Source: Peptococcaceae bacterium BRH_c4a (GTDB lineage: Bacteria; Bacillota; Desulfotomaculia; Desulfotomaculales; Desulfocucumaceae). Taken from it: a stretch of 64,000 bases of DNA. A model generated the notes under the pieces. The model was not told the origin of the DNA and made no database searches. It was given only the letters and a program-made list of their open reading frames with translations. The stretch spans positions 62,001 to 126,000 of the forward strand of contig LADN01000043.1 of the NCBI GenBank assembly GCA_000961585.1. The letters are read 5' to 3'. Of this stretch, positions 18,368-26,667 are shown piece after piece. Both the position numbers and the translations under genes were made by a program. Within the stretch, counting starts at the first letter, position 1; each line of letters starts with the position of its first letter.

Positions 18368-19003
18368 TCAAGGACCGTCCCCCGACTCCTCCGGACTCCT
18401 TCTATTGGCCTCTGTCAAAGAACTATAACCATATTGTTTTACCATCGAGTTAAGGGTAATTTCTGAGCCATTTATATTTTCCGACTTTTGCTTTAACACA
18501 TTTTTATAGTACAATTTTAATGTCTTAAGCGAATAAGTGGCGAGTTCTCCCCGCAAATACGTTTCGACAGATGTTATAAACTGGCTGTCTTCCGTACTAT
18601 GTATGGGTCTGCCCCTTTTGACAAGGTTGGGGTACTTGGCTGATAGTTCTTCCTCCCATTCCAGAACGATTTTAACAATACTGTCAATCAAATGCAGAGT
18701 TTCCGGTTCCAAAGCAGGTAGCAGATGCTCAATCCGATTATAATACACCAATGGAGAAGTTGATTTCATCATGCGGGCATATTTTTCAGTTAGCAGATTT
18801 CTTTTATTTTTCTGAGCCTCAGACAGATCGGTCAGATAGCTTTCAAGAACATCCTCCGCCCAGCTAACAGCCTGGCTGTATCTCATAATCCTGAAGGTTA
18901 CCGGATCTTCCTGGCAAGACGCTTTGCCACCGATATTGGATACCTCATGAAACATGTTCCACTCAAGGTCAATGATCTTGGCAATTAAGGCTTCTTTCCC
19001 CAT
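18368..19003 (-). CDS. DUF4125 family protein, glycyl-radical locus associated
   Basis: A 211-residue soluble protein that matches DUF4125: the N-terminal IIDLEWNMFHEVSNIGGKAS, a CQEDPVTFRIMRYSQ stretch and LLTEKYARMMKSTSP. Its function is unknown. The gene follows the activating enzyme by 21 bases on the same strand, so it is part of the C-A-B-D operon. Family members are often found beside glycyl radical enzymes, so a role in maturation, repair or regulation is plausible, but this is inference. It is rich in conserved Trp, Glu and Tyr and has no membrane segment. Confidence 0.75.
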   Translation of the reverse strand: MGKEALIAKIIDLEWNMFHEVSNIGGKASCQEDPVTFRIMRYSQAVSWAEDVLESYLTDLSEAQKNKRNLLTEKYARMMKSTSPLVYYNRIEHLLPALEPETLHLIDSIVKIVLEWEEELSAKYPNLVKRGRPIHSTEDSQFITSVETYLRGELATYSLKTLKLYYKNVLKQKSENINGSEITLNSMVKQYGYSSLTEANRRSPEESGDGP

Positions 19004-19024
19004 GATATTGCCTCCTCACCATCT

Positions 19025-20017
19025 TTATCCTCCCAGCCGATTGGGCTTCAGGCCATTAGCTCTGAAAATCTCTTCAATTCTCTCCTGTTTTTCACCGGGA
19101 TACCACTCGCCCACAGTGAAAGGATAATCCAGGCCGAGCAATCTGTAGCTCTGCCCGGCCCAGGGATGAAATGGCAGAATGTCAACTGCTTTTAAGCCCA
19201 ACGCACAGATAAATTCGGCAGCTTTTTCCATATTCTCAGCGGAATCATTTATTCCCGGAATTACTGGAATGCGCACCCTCATTTCCACTCCGCCCCTCGC
19301 AATTATCCGCCTGGCATTCTCCTGAATAAGATCGTTTGATACTCCGGTAAACTCCCTGTGCGCCTTGGGAGCCATATTTTTAATATCAAAAAGCACGACA
19401 TCGGTATAATCCAGCATCTCATTCAAAATATCCCACCTAACATAGCCGCACGTGTCTAAAGCGGTGTTAATCCCTTTTTCTTTAGCCGCCTTTAGCAGTG
19501 CCAGGCAAAACTCGGGCTGTGCCGTCGGCTCCCCTCCGGACAATGTTAAGCCACCGCCATCGGAATTTTCATACATAAGCCGCTCTTCCGCCACTTTCTC
19601 AATCACCTCATCGACGGTCATTATTTCTCCGGAAATAACAAACGCAGCTTGAGGACATGCTTCAACACATTGTCGGCAGCCAAGGCAAAGTCCTTTATCT
19701 ATCCTGATCTTCCTAACCATTTTATCCCTGTTTTCAATCGGTATGCTTCCCGGAGCATTTCCTCCTGTCACTACACCTCCTTCATGCCCCAAGCGCTCCA
19801 CCACTTGCAGGGCGCCGGTAGGGCAGATATTATCACACTGACCGCAGTCATTGCAATTAGACCACAGATGAAAAACCTCCGGGTAATGTCTCACCCCTTC
19901 CGGGTTGTGACACCACCGACAGTTGAGCCGGCAGCCTTTGAGAAAAACAGTGGTTCTTATGCCCGGCCCATCGAACATCGTAAAATACTGGATATTCGTA
20001 ACCACTCCTGTAATCAT
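19025..20017 (-). CDS. Glycyl-radical enzyme activating enzyme (BssD type)
   Basis: About 330 residues. The radical-SAM motif CRLNCRWCHNPEG (CxxxCxxC), the FTMFDGPGIRTTVF lead-in and DTCGYV are typical of pyruvate formate-lyase-activating-enzyme relatives. An inserted ferredoxin domain adds two 4Fe-4S sites, CNDCGQCDNICPTG and CLGCRQCVEACPQ, as in BssD. It would abstract a hydrogen from Gly829 of the partner large subunit. ATG 20017 is preferred over the TTG at 20053 because AGGAGAAGGTG sits just before it. It is separated from the small-subunit gene by a strong hairpin. Confidence 0.93.
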   Translation of the reverse strand: MITGVVTNIQYFTMFDGPGIRTTVFLKGCRLNCRWCHNPEGVRHYPEVFHLWSNCNDCGQCDNICPTGALQVVERLGHEGGVVTGGNAPGSIPIENRDKMVRKIRIDKGLCLGCRQCVEACPQAAFVISGEIMTVDEVIEKVAEERLMYENSDGGGLTLSGGEPTAQPEFCLALLKAAKEKGINTALDTCGYVRWDILNEMLDYTDVVLFDIKNMAPKAHREFTGVSNDLIQENARRIIARGGVEMRVRIPVIPGINDSAENMEKAAEFICALGLKAVDILPFHPWAGQSYRLLGLDYPFTVGEWYPGEKQERIEEIFRANGLKPNRLGG

Positions 20018-20075
20018 ATAGTTCACCTTCTCCTGTGCGCATTCCTTGCTCAAAAATTAATTTTCATACCACCGT

Positions 20076-20107
20076 CGTGACCGCCGCAATTATTTGCGGC
20101 GGTCACG
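20076..20107. other. Strong 14-bp hairpin between beta-subunit and activase genes
   Basis: CGTGACCGCCGCAA (20076-20089), loop TTAT, perfect complement 20094-20107. On the transcribed minus strand it is followed only by an A/T-rich stretch. It is either an attenuating terminator or a 3' stabiliser lowering activase expression relative to the structural subunits. Confidence 0.7.
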
Positions 20108-20171
20108 ATGAGAATAATATCGGTTAATCGATGCGGCATTTTCCCCGTGCATTTACAGTGTAAAGGGCAAC

Positions 20172-20390
20172 TCAGTTGCTTTCCTTTATGAAATCCTTAT
20201 GGGACGGTTTTTTCTCGAAATAATTGCAGGCCTCATCGCGCAGGTTGATCATTCTGCCCGGCACCATCATTGCGGCCGAACTGGTTGTTGACTCCTTTTC
20301 ATCGGCCACTCTGGTCCCATAAATACAATATCCTTCCATGGGTTGGGCGAGGCCCATCCGCCCATAGCGGCACTCTTTACACTTTGGCAT
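20172..20390 (-). CDS. Small Fe-S subunit of X-succinate synthase (BssB-like)
   Basis: A 72-residue protein starting MPKCKECRYGRMG with a CxxC pair, a further Cys in GYCIYGTRV and one in EACNYFEKK near the C-terminus. This four-Cys arrangement is the low-potential 4Fe-4S small subunit of fumarate-adding glycyl radical enzymes. It lies 85 bases downstream of the large subunit gene and upstream of the activase gene. In benzylsuccinate synthase the beta subunit binds the large subunit and influences its active-site access. Confidence 0.85.
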   Translation of the reverse strand: MPKCKECRYGRMGLAQPMEGYCIYGTRVADEKESTTSSAAMMVPGRMINLRDEACNYFEKKPSHKDFIKESN

Positions 20391-20475
20391 TTCATTCTCT
20401 CCGTTTCTTTAGAAATTATTTGATGGATGGGATGAAGATTCAATTCCTCCATCCCATCCTTTTCTTCCGCCGGGC

Positions 20476-23040
20476 TTATCCCAGTTCCTGCGCATTACGA
20501 CTGATAATCGCATCCTGACCCATCTGGGACAAAGAGATAAACCGAGCACTGTAACCGGCAATTCTGACGATCAAATGTTCCCATTTTTCCGGCTCTTTCT
20601 GGGCGGCGCGCATATCCTCAGTTCGCACTACATTGAATTGCACATGGTCGATACCCATATCATGCCAGGTCTTCATATAGGCACTCCAGACATCAAAGCC
20701 CTTTTCGGACTCCCTCATCAGCTCCACCGGCAAACGTTGATTGAGCTGAATGCCTTTGAGCCTGGTGTGAGGAAGTTTGCTGACACTTTTTAAGACTGCC
20801 GTTGGGCCTTTTTTGTCAAGGCCCATGTAGGGAGAGCATCCGCCATCATGCGTCGGTTCTCCATGTCGGCGGCCAAAGGGCTCTGCCCCAATCAAGGAGC
20901 CTAAGGTAACAAATGCGGACACCGATTGCGGCACCAGTTGGGCTCCTTTTTCCCCCCCGACCATTTTGGCGTCTTGAAAAACATCACATGACATATTCAT
21001 AAACCAAGTGGCTATTTCATCGACATAATCATTGTCGTTGCCATATTTTGGCGCAGATAAAAACTCCTGCCTCATGTCCTCATATCCCTGCCAGTTAGCC
21101 TTAAGCGCCTCAAGCAACTGTGCCATCGTGTATTTCTTTTGGTCGAAAACCCAGTACTTAATTGCCGCCAGGTCATCAGCAATCCCCAAGGGTCCGGGAT
21201 AATAATCAGCCCAAGTGTTTGAGTAAGGCTTGTGCCGGGCAAAAGCTCCCACTCCCTCTTCAACATTCCAGTCATCCATCATGGCCAGGAACGGGCTTTC
21301 CAGTCTCTTTCCTTCTGCGTAGCTGGTTATTTCCTTATTCATAAACATAAGATGGGAATTATGTTTGACTTGTGTCTCCACTGCTTTCAACAATTCTTCC
21401 CACGTAAAATTGCTGGCGTCCCCTGTATGCGCCCCCACCTGCTTATGGCTAAACCAGGCATCAAATCCATCGCTTAAGGCCATATTCCCCGGGGCAGGAC
21501 CAACTATTCCCCCGCCGCCTTCGTTTCTTGAGTGCTGGGTCGATTTTCGGCCTGTTACCCCGGGCGCCATGCACAGAACCAAAGCCCACCGCGCCGCCAC
21601 CTCAGGCGGCCATCCGTGATGCTCAATACTGTGCCTTGTATTTTTCTCATGATTTTTGATCGATGGGAAACCATAACCCTGGGAGATGCACTCGAATACC
21701 AGTCGTCTCGTTTTCTCATTAATCTTCGGCGAATACTTAAACGCAACCGAGGGCTCATTGGTATGAATATTCAAAGTTGCCTCAAGTATAGCGTCTGTAA
21801 GATCATTGCACATGTCATTGCCGTTCTCGTCCAACCCGCCAATGGTTAGAATGTGAAGGTCGTTAATTCCAGGGTGGATAAGCCGCATCCATCTTCCTTT
21901 GGTTACTCCGCGCTCACATACTTTGAGCCGCTCACATTCAATCAGTTCGATCGCCTCATCGCGCATCATCGGCTGCGCTTTTTTATCAATAACACTGGCC
22001 TTGTAAAAAGGCCACAACAAATCATCTTCTAGTTGAGCATAGCCGGAACAAAAACGCTCCATATTTTGGACGACCTCAAAGCAGAACCATTTGGACTGCA
22101 TAGCGTCTTTTAAGCCCCGAGCAGGCTTTGCGGGAACATTGTAGCAAATTTCAGCGATTTCCAGCAATTCTTTCTTTCTTTGCTGCGCTCCGACCACACT
22201 ATCGCTCAAGTCAAGCTTTTCGGCAACAGTCTTCGCCAGCCGGCTGTATCTTCTCGCCCAGCCAATAACCGCCTTGGCGGCAATAATCATAGCAGTCCAG
22301 TTGTCAATCTTTTCAAAAAGAGGGATGTTCTCCTCCCCTCTCCAAGGGTATTCCTTTAATTTATCCCTGACCTTTCTGAGGTTTTGCTCGCACCACTCAA
22401 TCCTTTTCTCCAGCCCGTCTTCAAGGACGGTCTGATAGGGTGGAACGGTACTCGTATAAAAATGGGTCCACACCGGAGGTTCACTAATTACCCCCGTGCT
22501 AAGCTTTGCAATATCTTCAGGTTCCATATACCTTTCACACATAGCTGAAAGCGACCATTGCTTCCAGTACTCAACCATTTCCACGCCCTCATCATAAAGC
22601 TCCGGGGGGGTAAGCGTGTCATCCTCCAGATAATCGAACATATTCGCAGCCCCACCCTCCGGATAAAGTTCCAGCTTATCCGGACTCTCATTGTGGATTC
22701 CGACGATGAGTTCCTCATCCTGAATATAGATACTGCAGTTTTTAAGATAATGCTCAAGACATTTCGCTCTGAGAACTACCGGCACTTCACCGGCGTTTGC
22801 TTTATGTGCCTCGGTATATAAACGGGCCCGTTCCAGAGAAATCTTGATTTCTTCCCTCACATACTCCCCCCCGGCAGTATGTGCCCAGCGGCAGCGCTTG
22901 TAAAGATGTTTTGTCCTTGGCGTGCTTCCCGGCCCTTCTTTAATCTTTTTGTCCCATAAAGCCTTCCCTAATGGCTGCCCCTTTTTTGCTTCCAGTTTCA
23001 GTTCCTGCGTTATTTCCGCCAACAATGCAGCATTCGCCAT
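20476..23040 (-). CDS. Fumarate-adding glycyl radical enzyme, large subunit (benzylsuccinate synthase-type)
   Basis: 854 residues, close to BssA (about 860). Gly829 in RIAGYSARF is the radical site; Cys490 in LVLCMAPGVTGRK is the thiyl Cys. From memory of the BSS structure, Glu187, Arg505, Trp610, Gln705 line up with the substrate- and fumarate-pocket residues. The enzyme adds a methyl or methylene carbon to fumarate. Bbs-type genes 3 kb upstream, together with small subunits of both beta and gamma type, place it in the benzylsuccinate/hydroxybenzylsuccinate branch and not with pyruvate formate-lyase or decarboxylases. Toluene, a cresol, a xylene or a toluate cannot be told apart here. Confidence 0.9.
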   Translation of the reverse strand: MANAALLAEITQELKLEAKKGQPLGKALWDKKIKEGPGSTPRTKHLYKRCRWAHTAGGEYVREEIKISLERARLYTEAHKANAGEVPVVLRAKCLEHYLKNCSIYIQDEELIVGIHNESPDKLELYPEGGAANMFDYLEDDTLTPPELYDEGVEMVEYWKQWSLSAMCERYMEPEDIAKLSTGVISEPPVWTHFYTSTVPPYQTVLEDGLEKRIEWCEQNLRKVRDKLKEYPWRGEENIPLFEKIDNWTAMIIAAKAVIGWARRYSRLAKTVAEKLDLSDSVVGAQQRKKELLEIAEICYNVPAKPARGLKDAMQSKWFCFEVVQNMERFCSGYAQLEDDLLWPFYKASVIDKKAQPMMRDEAIELIECERLKVCERGVTKGRWMRLIHPGINDLHILTIGGLDENGNDMCNDLTDAILEATLNIHTNEPSVAFKYSPKINEKTRRLVFECISQGYGFPSIKNHEKNTRHSIEHHGWPPEVAARWALVLCMAPGVTGRKSTQHSRNEGGGGIVGPAPGNMALSDGFDAWFSHKQVGAHTGDASNFTWEELLKAVETQVKHNSHLMFMNKEITSYAEGKRLESPFLAMMDDWNVEEGVGAFARHKPYSNTWADYYPGPLGIADDLAAIKYWVFDQKKYTMAQLLEALKANWQGYEDMRQEFLSAPKYGNDNDYVDEIATWFMNMSCDVFQDAKMVGGEKGAQLVPQSVSAFVTLGSLIGAEPFGRRHGEPTHDGGCSPYMGLDKKGPTAVLKSVSKLPHTRLKGIQLNQRLPVELMRESEKGFDVWSAYMKTWHDMGIDHVQFNVVRTEDMRAAQKEPEKWEHLIVRIAGYSARFISLSQMGQDAIISRNAQELG

Positions 23041-23072
23041 CGTTTATTTCCCCCCTGATTTTAATTGTTTGA

Positions 23073-23252
23073 CTAACTATTTTGTTTCGGTTTAAATTCG
23101 GCACAATTTGAATCTTCCTTCACTTTTGCATTATGCCAATACTTGCCTTTATTATCTCGCATTGTCTTAACACAGTCACCAGTCCCTCGTTCGTAGTCCC
23201 ACTCCGTGTCCGGGATAGGATGAAAACATTCACATTCTTTACACATTGCCAC
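23073..23252 (-). CDS. Gamma small Fe-S subunit of X-succinate synthase (BssC-like), 57-59 aa
   Basis: A short gene just upstream of the large subunit, 32 bases apart. From ATG 23246 it reads MCKECECFHPIPDTEWDYE, then GTGDCVKTMRDNKGKYWHN and ends at Cys48 in NCAEFKPKQNS before TAG 23073. The CxxC, GDCV and C-terminal Cys positions are those of BssC-type gamma subunits carrying a 4Fe-4S cluster. GTG 23252 is in frame and nine bases from a GAAAGGGGG site; ATG 23246 is fifteen bases from it, so GTG is preferred, though either gives nearly the same protein. An in-frame stop lies just upstream. This completes the operon order C-A-B-D. Confidence 0.85.
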   Translation of the reverse strand: MAMCKECECFHPIPDTEWDYERGTGDCVKTMRDNKGKYWHNAKVKEDSNCAEFKPKQNS

Positions 23253-23505
23253 TTGTTAATGCCCCCTTTCAAAATACTTCTGAATTCCCTTTGTTTAATG
23301 TGCTGTTTCTACTGGATTGCCCGATTCCGCTTAGCGTCACCCCCTTGTATCATCGTCCGTGCGCTCTCGGATTCTGCCGGAGACAATTGCACCTAACGAT
23401 TCAGACAATTATGAAAATTATATGCAAATTTAAAACAAACTAACTGGGATTTCAAAAAGGCATCAAGCACCGATTGTGTCGACTTTACCTCCAACTCATT
23501 CCAAA
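23253..23505 (-). other. Leader region of the glycyl-radical operon
   Basis: About 240 bases separate the sigma-54 promoter from the first gene. I see a minimal 14-codon frame (MIQGGDAKRNRAIQ, start near 23353) without clear meaning, and no known riboswitch. A regulatory leader is possible but not shown. Confidence 0.3.
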
Positions 23506-23521
23506 TGCAAATTCTATGCCA
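23506..23521 (-). promoter_or_regulatory. Sigma-54 promoter of the glycyl-radical operon
   Basis: The minus strand reads TGGCATAGAATTTGCA: -24 TGGCA, five-base spacer and -12 TTGCA, a perfect match in sequence and spacing. It drives the C-A-B-D operon. A split palindrome lies 41 bases upstream. Confidence 0.85.
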
Positions 23522-23561
23522 ATTTGCCCCGTAGCCCAATAGTTAGGTGCTGTCAAAAAGT

Positions 23562-23600
23562 GTACTACAAACGGACACTCGTTGCGAAGAACAACTGTCC
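23562..23600 (-). promoter_or_regulatory. Upstream activator site, copy 1 (GTACTA-N5-GGACA-N18-TGTCC)
   Basis: GTACTA at 23562-23567, GGACA at 23573-23577 and TGTCC at 23596-23600, followed by TAACAT. The same elements with identical internal spacing occur at 40853-40891, also about 41 bases beyond a sigma-54 promoter. It is the expected binding site of an enhancer-binding protein. Confidence 0.8.
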
Positions 23601-23646
23601 TAACATAAAACACTCTGCACTGGACAATGTATCCGGTGCCTTATTC

Positions 23647-23681
23647 TTAAAAACTGTCCCTGAATGAGACATAATCAGGGA
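23647..23681 (-). terminator. Terminator after the bbs-TRAP operon
   Basis: On the minus strand TCCCTGA, an 11-base loop and TCAGGGA, then CAG and TTTTT. It lies 40 bases past the dctM stop codon, at the expected 3' end of the long operon. Confidence 0.65.
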
Positions 23682-23721
23682 TTCTTCCTGATCAACGATC
23701 ACGATGTGCAACTCCCGTTCC

Positions 23722-25029
23722 CTATTTCACCATATGTGACGGCAACCAAACTGCCAAAGACGGCAAGAAGCCCACAATAGTCAGTATAAGAACGTAAAGC
23801 ACCATAAACGGCCAACTTCCACGGATTACCGCACCAAGTGTGCTGGGAAATCCTAAACCTTTGGCAACACTGTCAACCGCATAAAGATTCAGTCCTACAG
23901 GAGGACTTATGAGGCCTACCTCAATACTTATCACCATCAAGACTGCATACCAAATGAGATCCATGTTGTAGCCTATCAAAGCAGGTAAAAGTATGGGTAA
24001 CATGATCATCATAATCGATGCGCCTTCCAGAAAGCACCCCATTATTAACATAATAGCCACGGTGATCACTATAAAAACTCCCGGAGAAAAACCATTACTT
24101 ACAAAAAAGCCGCTTATAGCTTTCCCCAGGCCAAATTGCGTTACGGCATTGCCAAAAACAATTGCCCCACAAATTATGAACATAACGATGGCAGAATTAT
24201 TTATTGCCTCCCTCAAGATCGGTATAATATCTTTAATCTTTATTGTCCGATAGATGAATATGCCGATTAAAAAAGACCATAGAACTCCCAGGGCCGCTAT
24301 TTCCGTGACGGTCGCCAGCCCTGTATAAAGAGGTACAATAACCCCGATTGGGATAATCAAAGCCCATATACCTTCTTTAAACGCAACCCATCTTTCACTC
24401 CAAGTAGCTGCAACAACTTTTTGTTTGTCCGGTGAACGAAGATATTCCCAAGCCACATAAATTGAGAAAAGAATAACCGCCAAAATGCCTGGAATCACGC
24501 CGGCAATGAATAGCCTGCCCGTAGATTCCTGGGTGAAAGCGCCATACAATATCATAGGTAAACTGGGCGGAATAAGGATGCCCAAAGCCCCCCCGGCCAC
24601 AGTTATACCCAAAGACAAGTGAAAACTGTAACCATATTTCATCAGATTAGAAAGTGCGAAGGAGCCGGCCATGGCCGCAATAGCAACGCTCGTTCCAATC
24701 ATAGCCGCCAAAACAGCACAGGTCAAAATTGTGGCAATGCCTACGCCGCCGGGAATTTGGCGTAGAAAAACGTCAAACAGGTAATATAGCTTTTCTCCTA
24801 TCTTTCCCCTGCCCAAGATAGTCCCCATTAAGATAAACAAGGGTATGGCAAGAAAAATAAAGTCGTTGACGGTATCAAACATTACCTTGGCAGCAACTAC
24901 AATCGCTCCTTCACCGCTAAGAGCACAGAGACCGATTAAGCCTGCGAAACCTAATGCCACAGGCACGGGCGTTCCTATAAGTAACAGCACAATCAGGAGG
25001 ATAACCGCTAGAAGTATAAGACTGGTCAT
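23722..25029 (-). CDS. dctM: TRAP transporter large permease subunit (DctM)
   Basis: 435 residues with about a dozen hydrophobic helices, beginning MTSLILLAVILLIVLLLIG. The family signatures GLISPPVGLNLYAVDSVA near the C-terminus and GILIPPSLPMILYG in the middle are present. It forms the ion-coupled translocation channel. It overlaps the dctQ gene by four bases. It is the last gene of the bbs operon, ahead of the terminator at 23647. The ligand is probably an organic acid of the pathway; identity cannot be read from the permease. Confidence 0.93.
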   Translation of the reverse strand: MTSLILLAVILLIVLLLIGTPVPVALGFAGLIGLCALSGEGAIVVAAKVMFDTVNDFIFLAIPLFILMGTILGRGKIGEKLYYLFDVFLRQIPGGVGIATILTCAVLAAMIGTSVAIAAMAGSFALSNLMKYGYSFHLSLGITVAGGALGILIPPSLPMILYGAFTQESTGRLFIAGVIPGILAVILFSIYVAWEYLRSPDKQKVVAATWSERWVAFKEGIWALIIPIGVIVPLYTGLATVTEIAALGVLWSFLIGIFIYRTIKIKDIIPILREAINNSAIVMFIICGAIVFGNAVTQFGLGKAISGFFVSNGFSPGVFIVITVAIMLIMGCFLEGASIMMIMLPILLPALIGYNMDLIWYAVLMVISIEVGLISPPVGLNLYAVDSVAKGLGFPSTLGAVIRGSWPFMVLYVLILTIVGFLPSLAVWLPSHMVK

Positions 25030-25517
25030 GAAGCATTCTCCCTCATTTTTAACCTTTTTATATATCTAACTGCATCCATCAACGCTACAAGACCGAAAAG
25101 AAACATACCCACCGGTAAAACAATCTGCAACAGATATATTGGTATTTCCAAAAAAGGGGTATGCCGTCCCGAGATATAGGAGGACCAAATCAAATAAAGT
25201 CCTTTCCATGTAATCAAAGCGCTGAAAACCACGCAAGCCAGATCACCCAGGAAACGCATCAACTCCTGTCCTCCCGGGGACAGTTTTCTGGTTAAAATAT
25301 CAACACGTACGTGTCTATTTTCACTAAGGACAAAAGCTATCCCCAGATAAGTCGCCCAAACCGCCCCATAACCGCTTAACTCTTCAACCCATATCATGGA
25401 AACTCCTAGTTTCCTGTCGATGATATTGGCTATCATCGACAGGAACATCACTCCAAGAATTATTCCAGCTAAGGTGTGTGCTGCGGCAGACACCTTTCTT
25501 ATGAAGTCCATAAACAA
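25026..25517 (-). CDS. dctQ: TRAP transporter small permease subunit (DctQ)
   Basis: 163 residues with four predicted membrane helices: one near residues 13-33, a WVEELSGYGAVWATYLGIAF helix about 43-63, and two in the second half (ACVVFSALITWK; QIVLPVGMFLFGLVAL). ENRHVRVDIL after helix 2 is a DctQ hallmark. It couples the binding protein to the large permease. Placed between dctP and dctM in the usual order. Confidence 0.9.
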   Translation of the reverse strand: MFMDFIRKVSAAAHTLAGIILGVMFLSMIANIIDRKLGVSMIWVEELSGYGAVWATYLGIAFVLSENRHVRVDILTRKLSPGGQELMRFLGDLACVVFSALITWKGLYLIWSSYISGRHTPFLEIPIYLLQIVLPVGMFLFGLVALMDAVRYIKRLKMRENAS

Positions 25518-25586
25518 ACCCCCAATTTCAAAGCGCTTGTAAGTCTGCCCCCCTTTTTTTAAGGAGGGGCAATTTCTATTCCGCTA

Positions 25587-26642
25587 TTACTGTTTCAATT
25601 GGGATTTAATTTCTTGAATTTCTTTAATATCAGCTAAGATCTGCGGATAATCTTTATAAAGTGAATGCCAAAGCTTATCTTTATCCCCAGTAAATTGCTT
25701 AAGTTCCTCGGGAGTTGGGGTGTAAATTTTAATGCCTTTTTCGGCGCCAGCCTTTAATATGGCATCTAAATTGGTCTTGGCGGCTGCCGCAGTCTTATCT
25801 TCGACTTCTTTAGTTGCTTCACTGATGGCCTTCTGAAGTTCCGGGTTCAACTTATCGTAAAATCGTTTATTCATTATAATCATCGATGCCCGTGCGCTAT
25901 AGGGCAAAAGCGTGAAGTCAGGAGCAACTTCATATAGTTTCCGTTCGACCGAAGTTGTCACCGTTCCTTCGGAGCCTTGGATTACTCCGCGCTGTAAACC
26001 CATGTACAATTCAGAACCGTTGAGATAAGATATATTACTTCCCCACTGTTTGTAAATCGCTGCGGTATCAGGGCCTGTAGCCCGTAAGGTTAGCCCTTTG
26101 GCATCGGCCGGAGTCTTAACCTGTTTGCTTACGATCAACCCGCCTTCTTCCATTGACCAGGGAATAAACAAAACTCCTTTCATTCCCTGTTTTTCCATCT
26201 CAGCCTCTAAACGACTGCGGATTGGACTGGTTAAAACTTTTTGAGTTATCTCAGTCACTTTTCCTTCAAAAAGAAATGGCGCCGCAAAAATCCTCGCTTC
26301 AGGGACCGATTTGGCCAGATTAAAATCATAGGCATGCCCGGCCTCAATCGCACCAGTTTGTACCGCTTCTAAGACATCAGCGTCTTTATACAACTGCCCG
26401 GCTGGATAGACCTGAACTTCCACCCGGCCCTTGGATTTCTCCATCACCAGCTCCGCCCAGGCCCGCATTTGTGCAGAAATATAGTGCTTCTCCGGTAACG
26501 CATGACTTAAACGAATCACTATTTTTTGAGTCCGGTCATTCTCTGAAGTATTTCCTCCTTGTCCACCACCACAACCTGCTAGACTTGCCACTAATAAAAT
26601 TATCAAACCCACAATCGACCATTTGTTGTATTTTTTTAGCAT
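25587..26642 (-). CDS. dctP: TRAP transporter solute-binding lipoprotein (DctP)
   Basis: About 351 residues. A lipoprotein signal (MLKKYNKWSIVGLIILLV then SLAGC) gives a membrane-anchored receptor outside the cell. Family features include LSHALPEKHY, RVEVQVYPAGQLYKD, and the ligand-ring Arg in LTLRATGPDT, where DctP receptors usually bind a carboxylate. ATG 26642 is used because AGGAGGAATATTT precedes it; the longer frame would overlap the CoA-transferase gene. Cotranscription with bbs genes suggests uptake of a carboxylated aromatic or dicarboxylate. Confidence 0.92.
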   Translation of the reverse strand: MLKKYNKWSIVGLIILLVASLAGCGGGQGGNTSENDRTQKIVIRLSHALPEKHYISAQMRAWAELVMEKSKGRVEVQVYPAGQLYKDADVLEAVQTGAIEAGHAYDFNLAKSVPEARIFAAPFLFEGKVTEITQKVLTSPIRSRLEAEMEKQGMKGVLFIPWSMEEGGLIVSKQVKTPADAKGLTLRATGPDTAAIYKQWGSNISYLNGSELYMGLQRGVIQGSEGTVTTSVERKLYEVAPDFTLLPYSARASMIIMNKRFYDKLNPELQKAISEATKEVEDKTAAAAKTNLDAILKAGAEKGIKIYTPTPEELKQFTGDKDKLWHSLYKDYPQILADIKEIQEIKSQLKQ

Positions 26643-26667
26643 AAATATTCCTCCTCGTCGTGAGCCC

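Noticed and set aside
20476-23040. 4-hydroxyphenylacetate decarboxylase or pyruvate formate-lyase identity for the glycyl radical enzyme
   Set aside because: Active-site spacing, two small Fe-S subunits of beta and gamma type, a ferredoxin-extended activase and a co-regulated bbs operon all point to fumarate addition.
23253-23505. Riboswitch in the leader of the glycyl-radical operon
   Set aside because: I cannot fold it into any known class by eye and it has no clear terminator; only noted as a leader.
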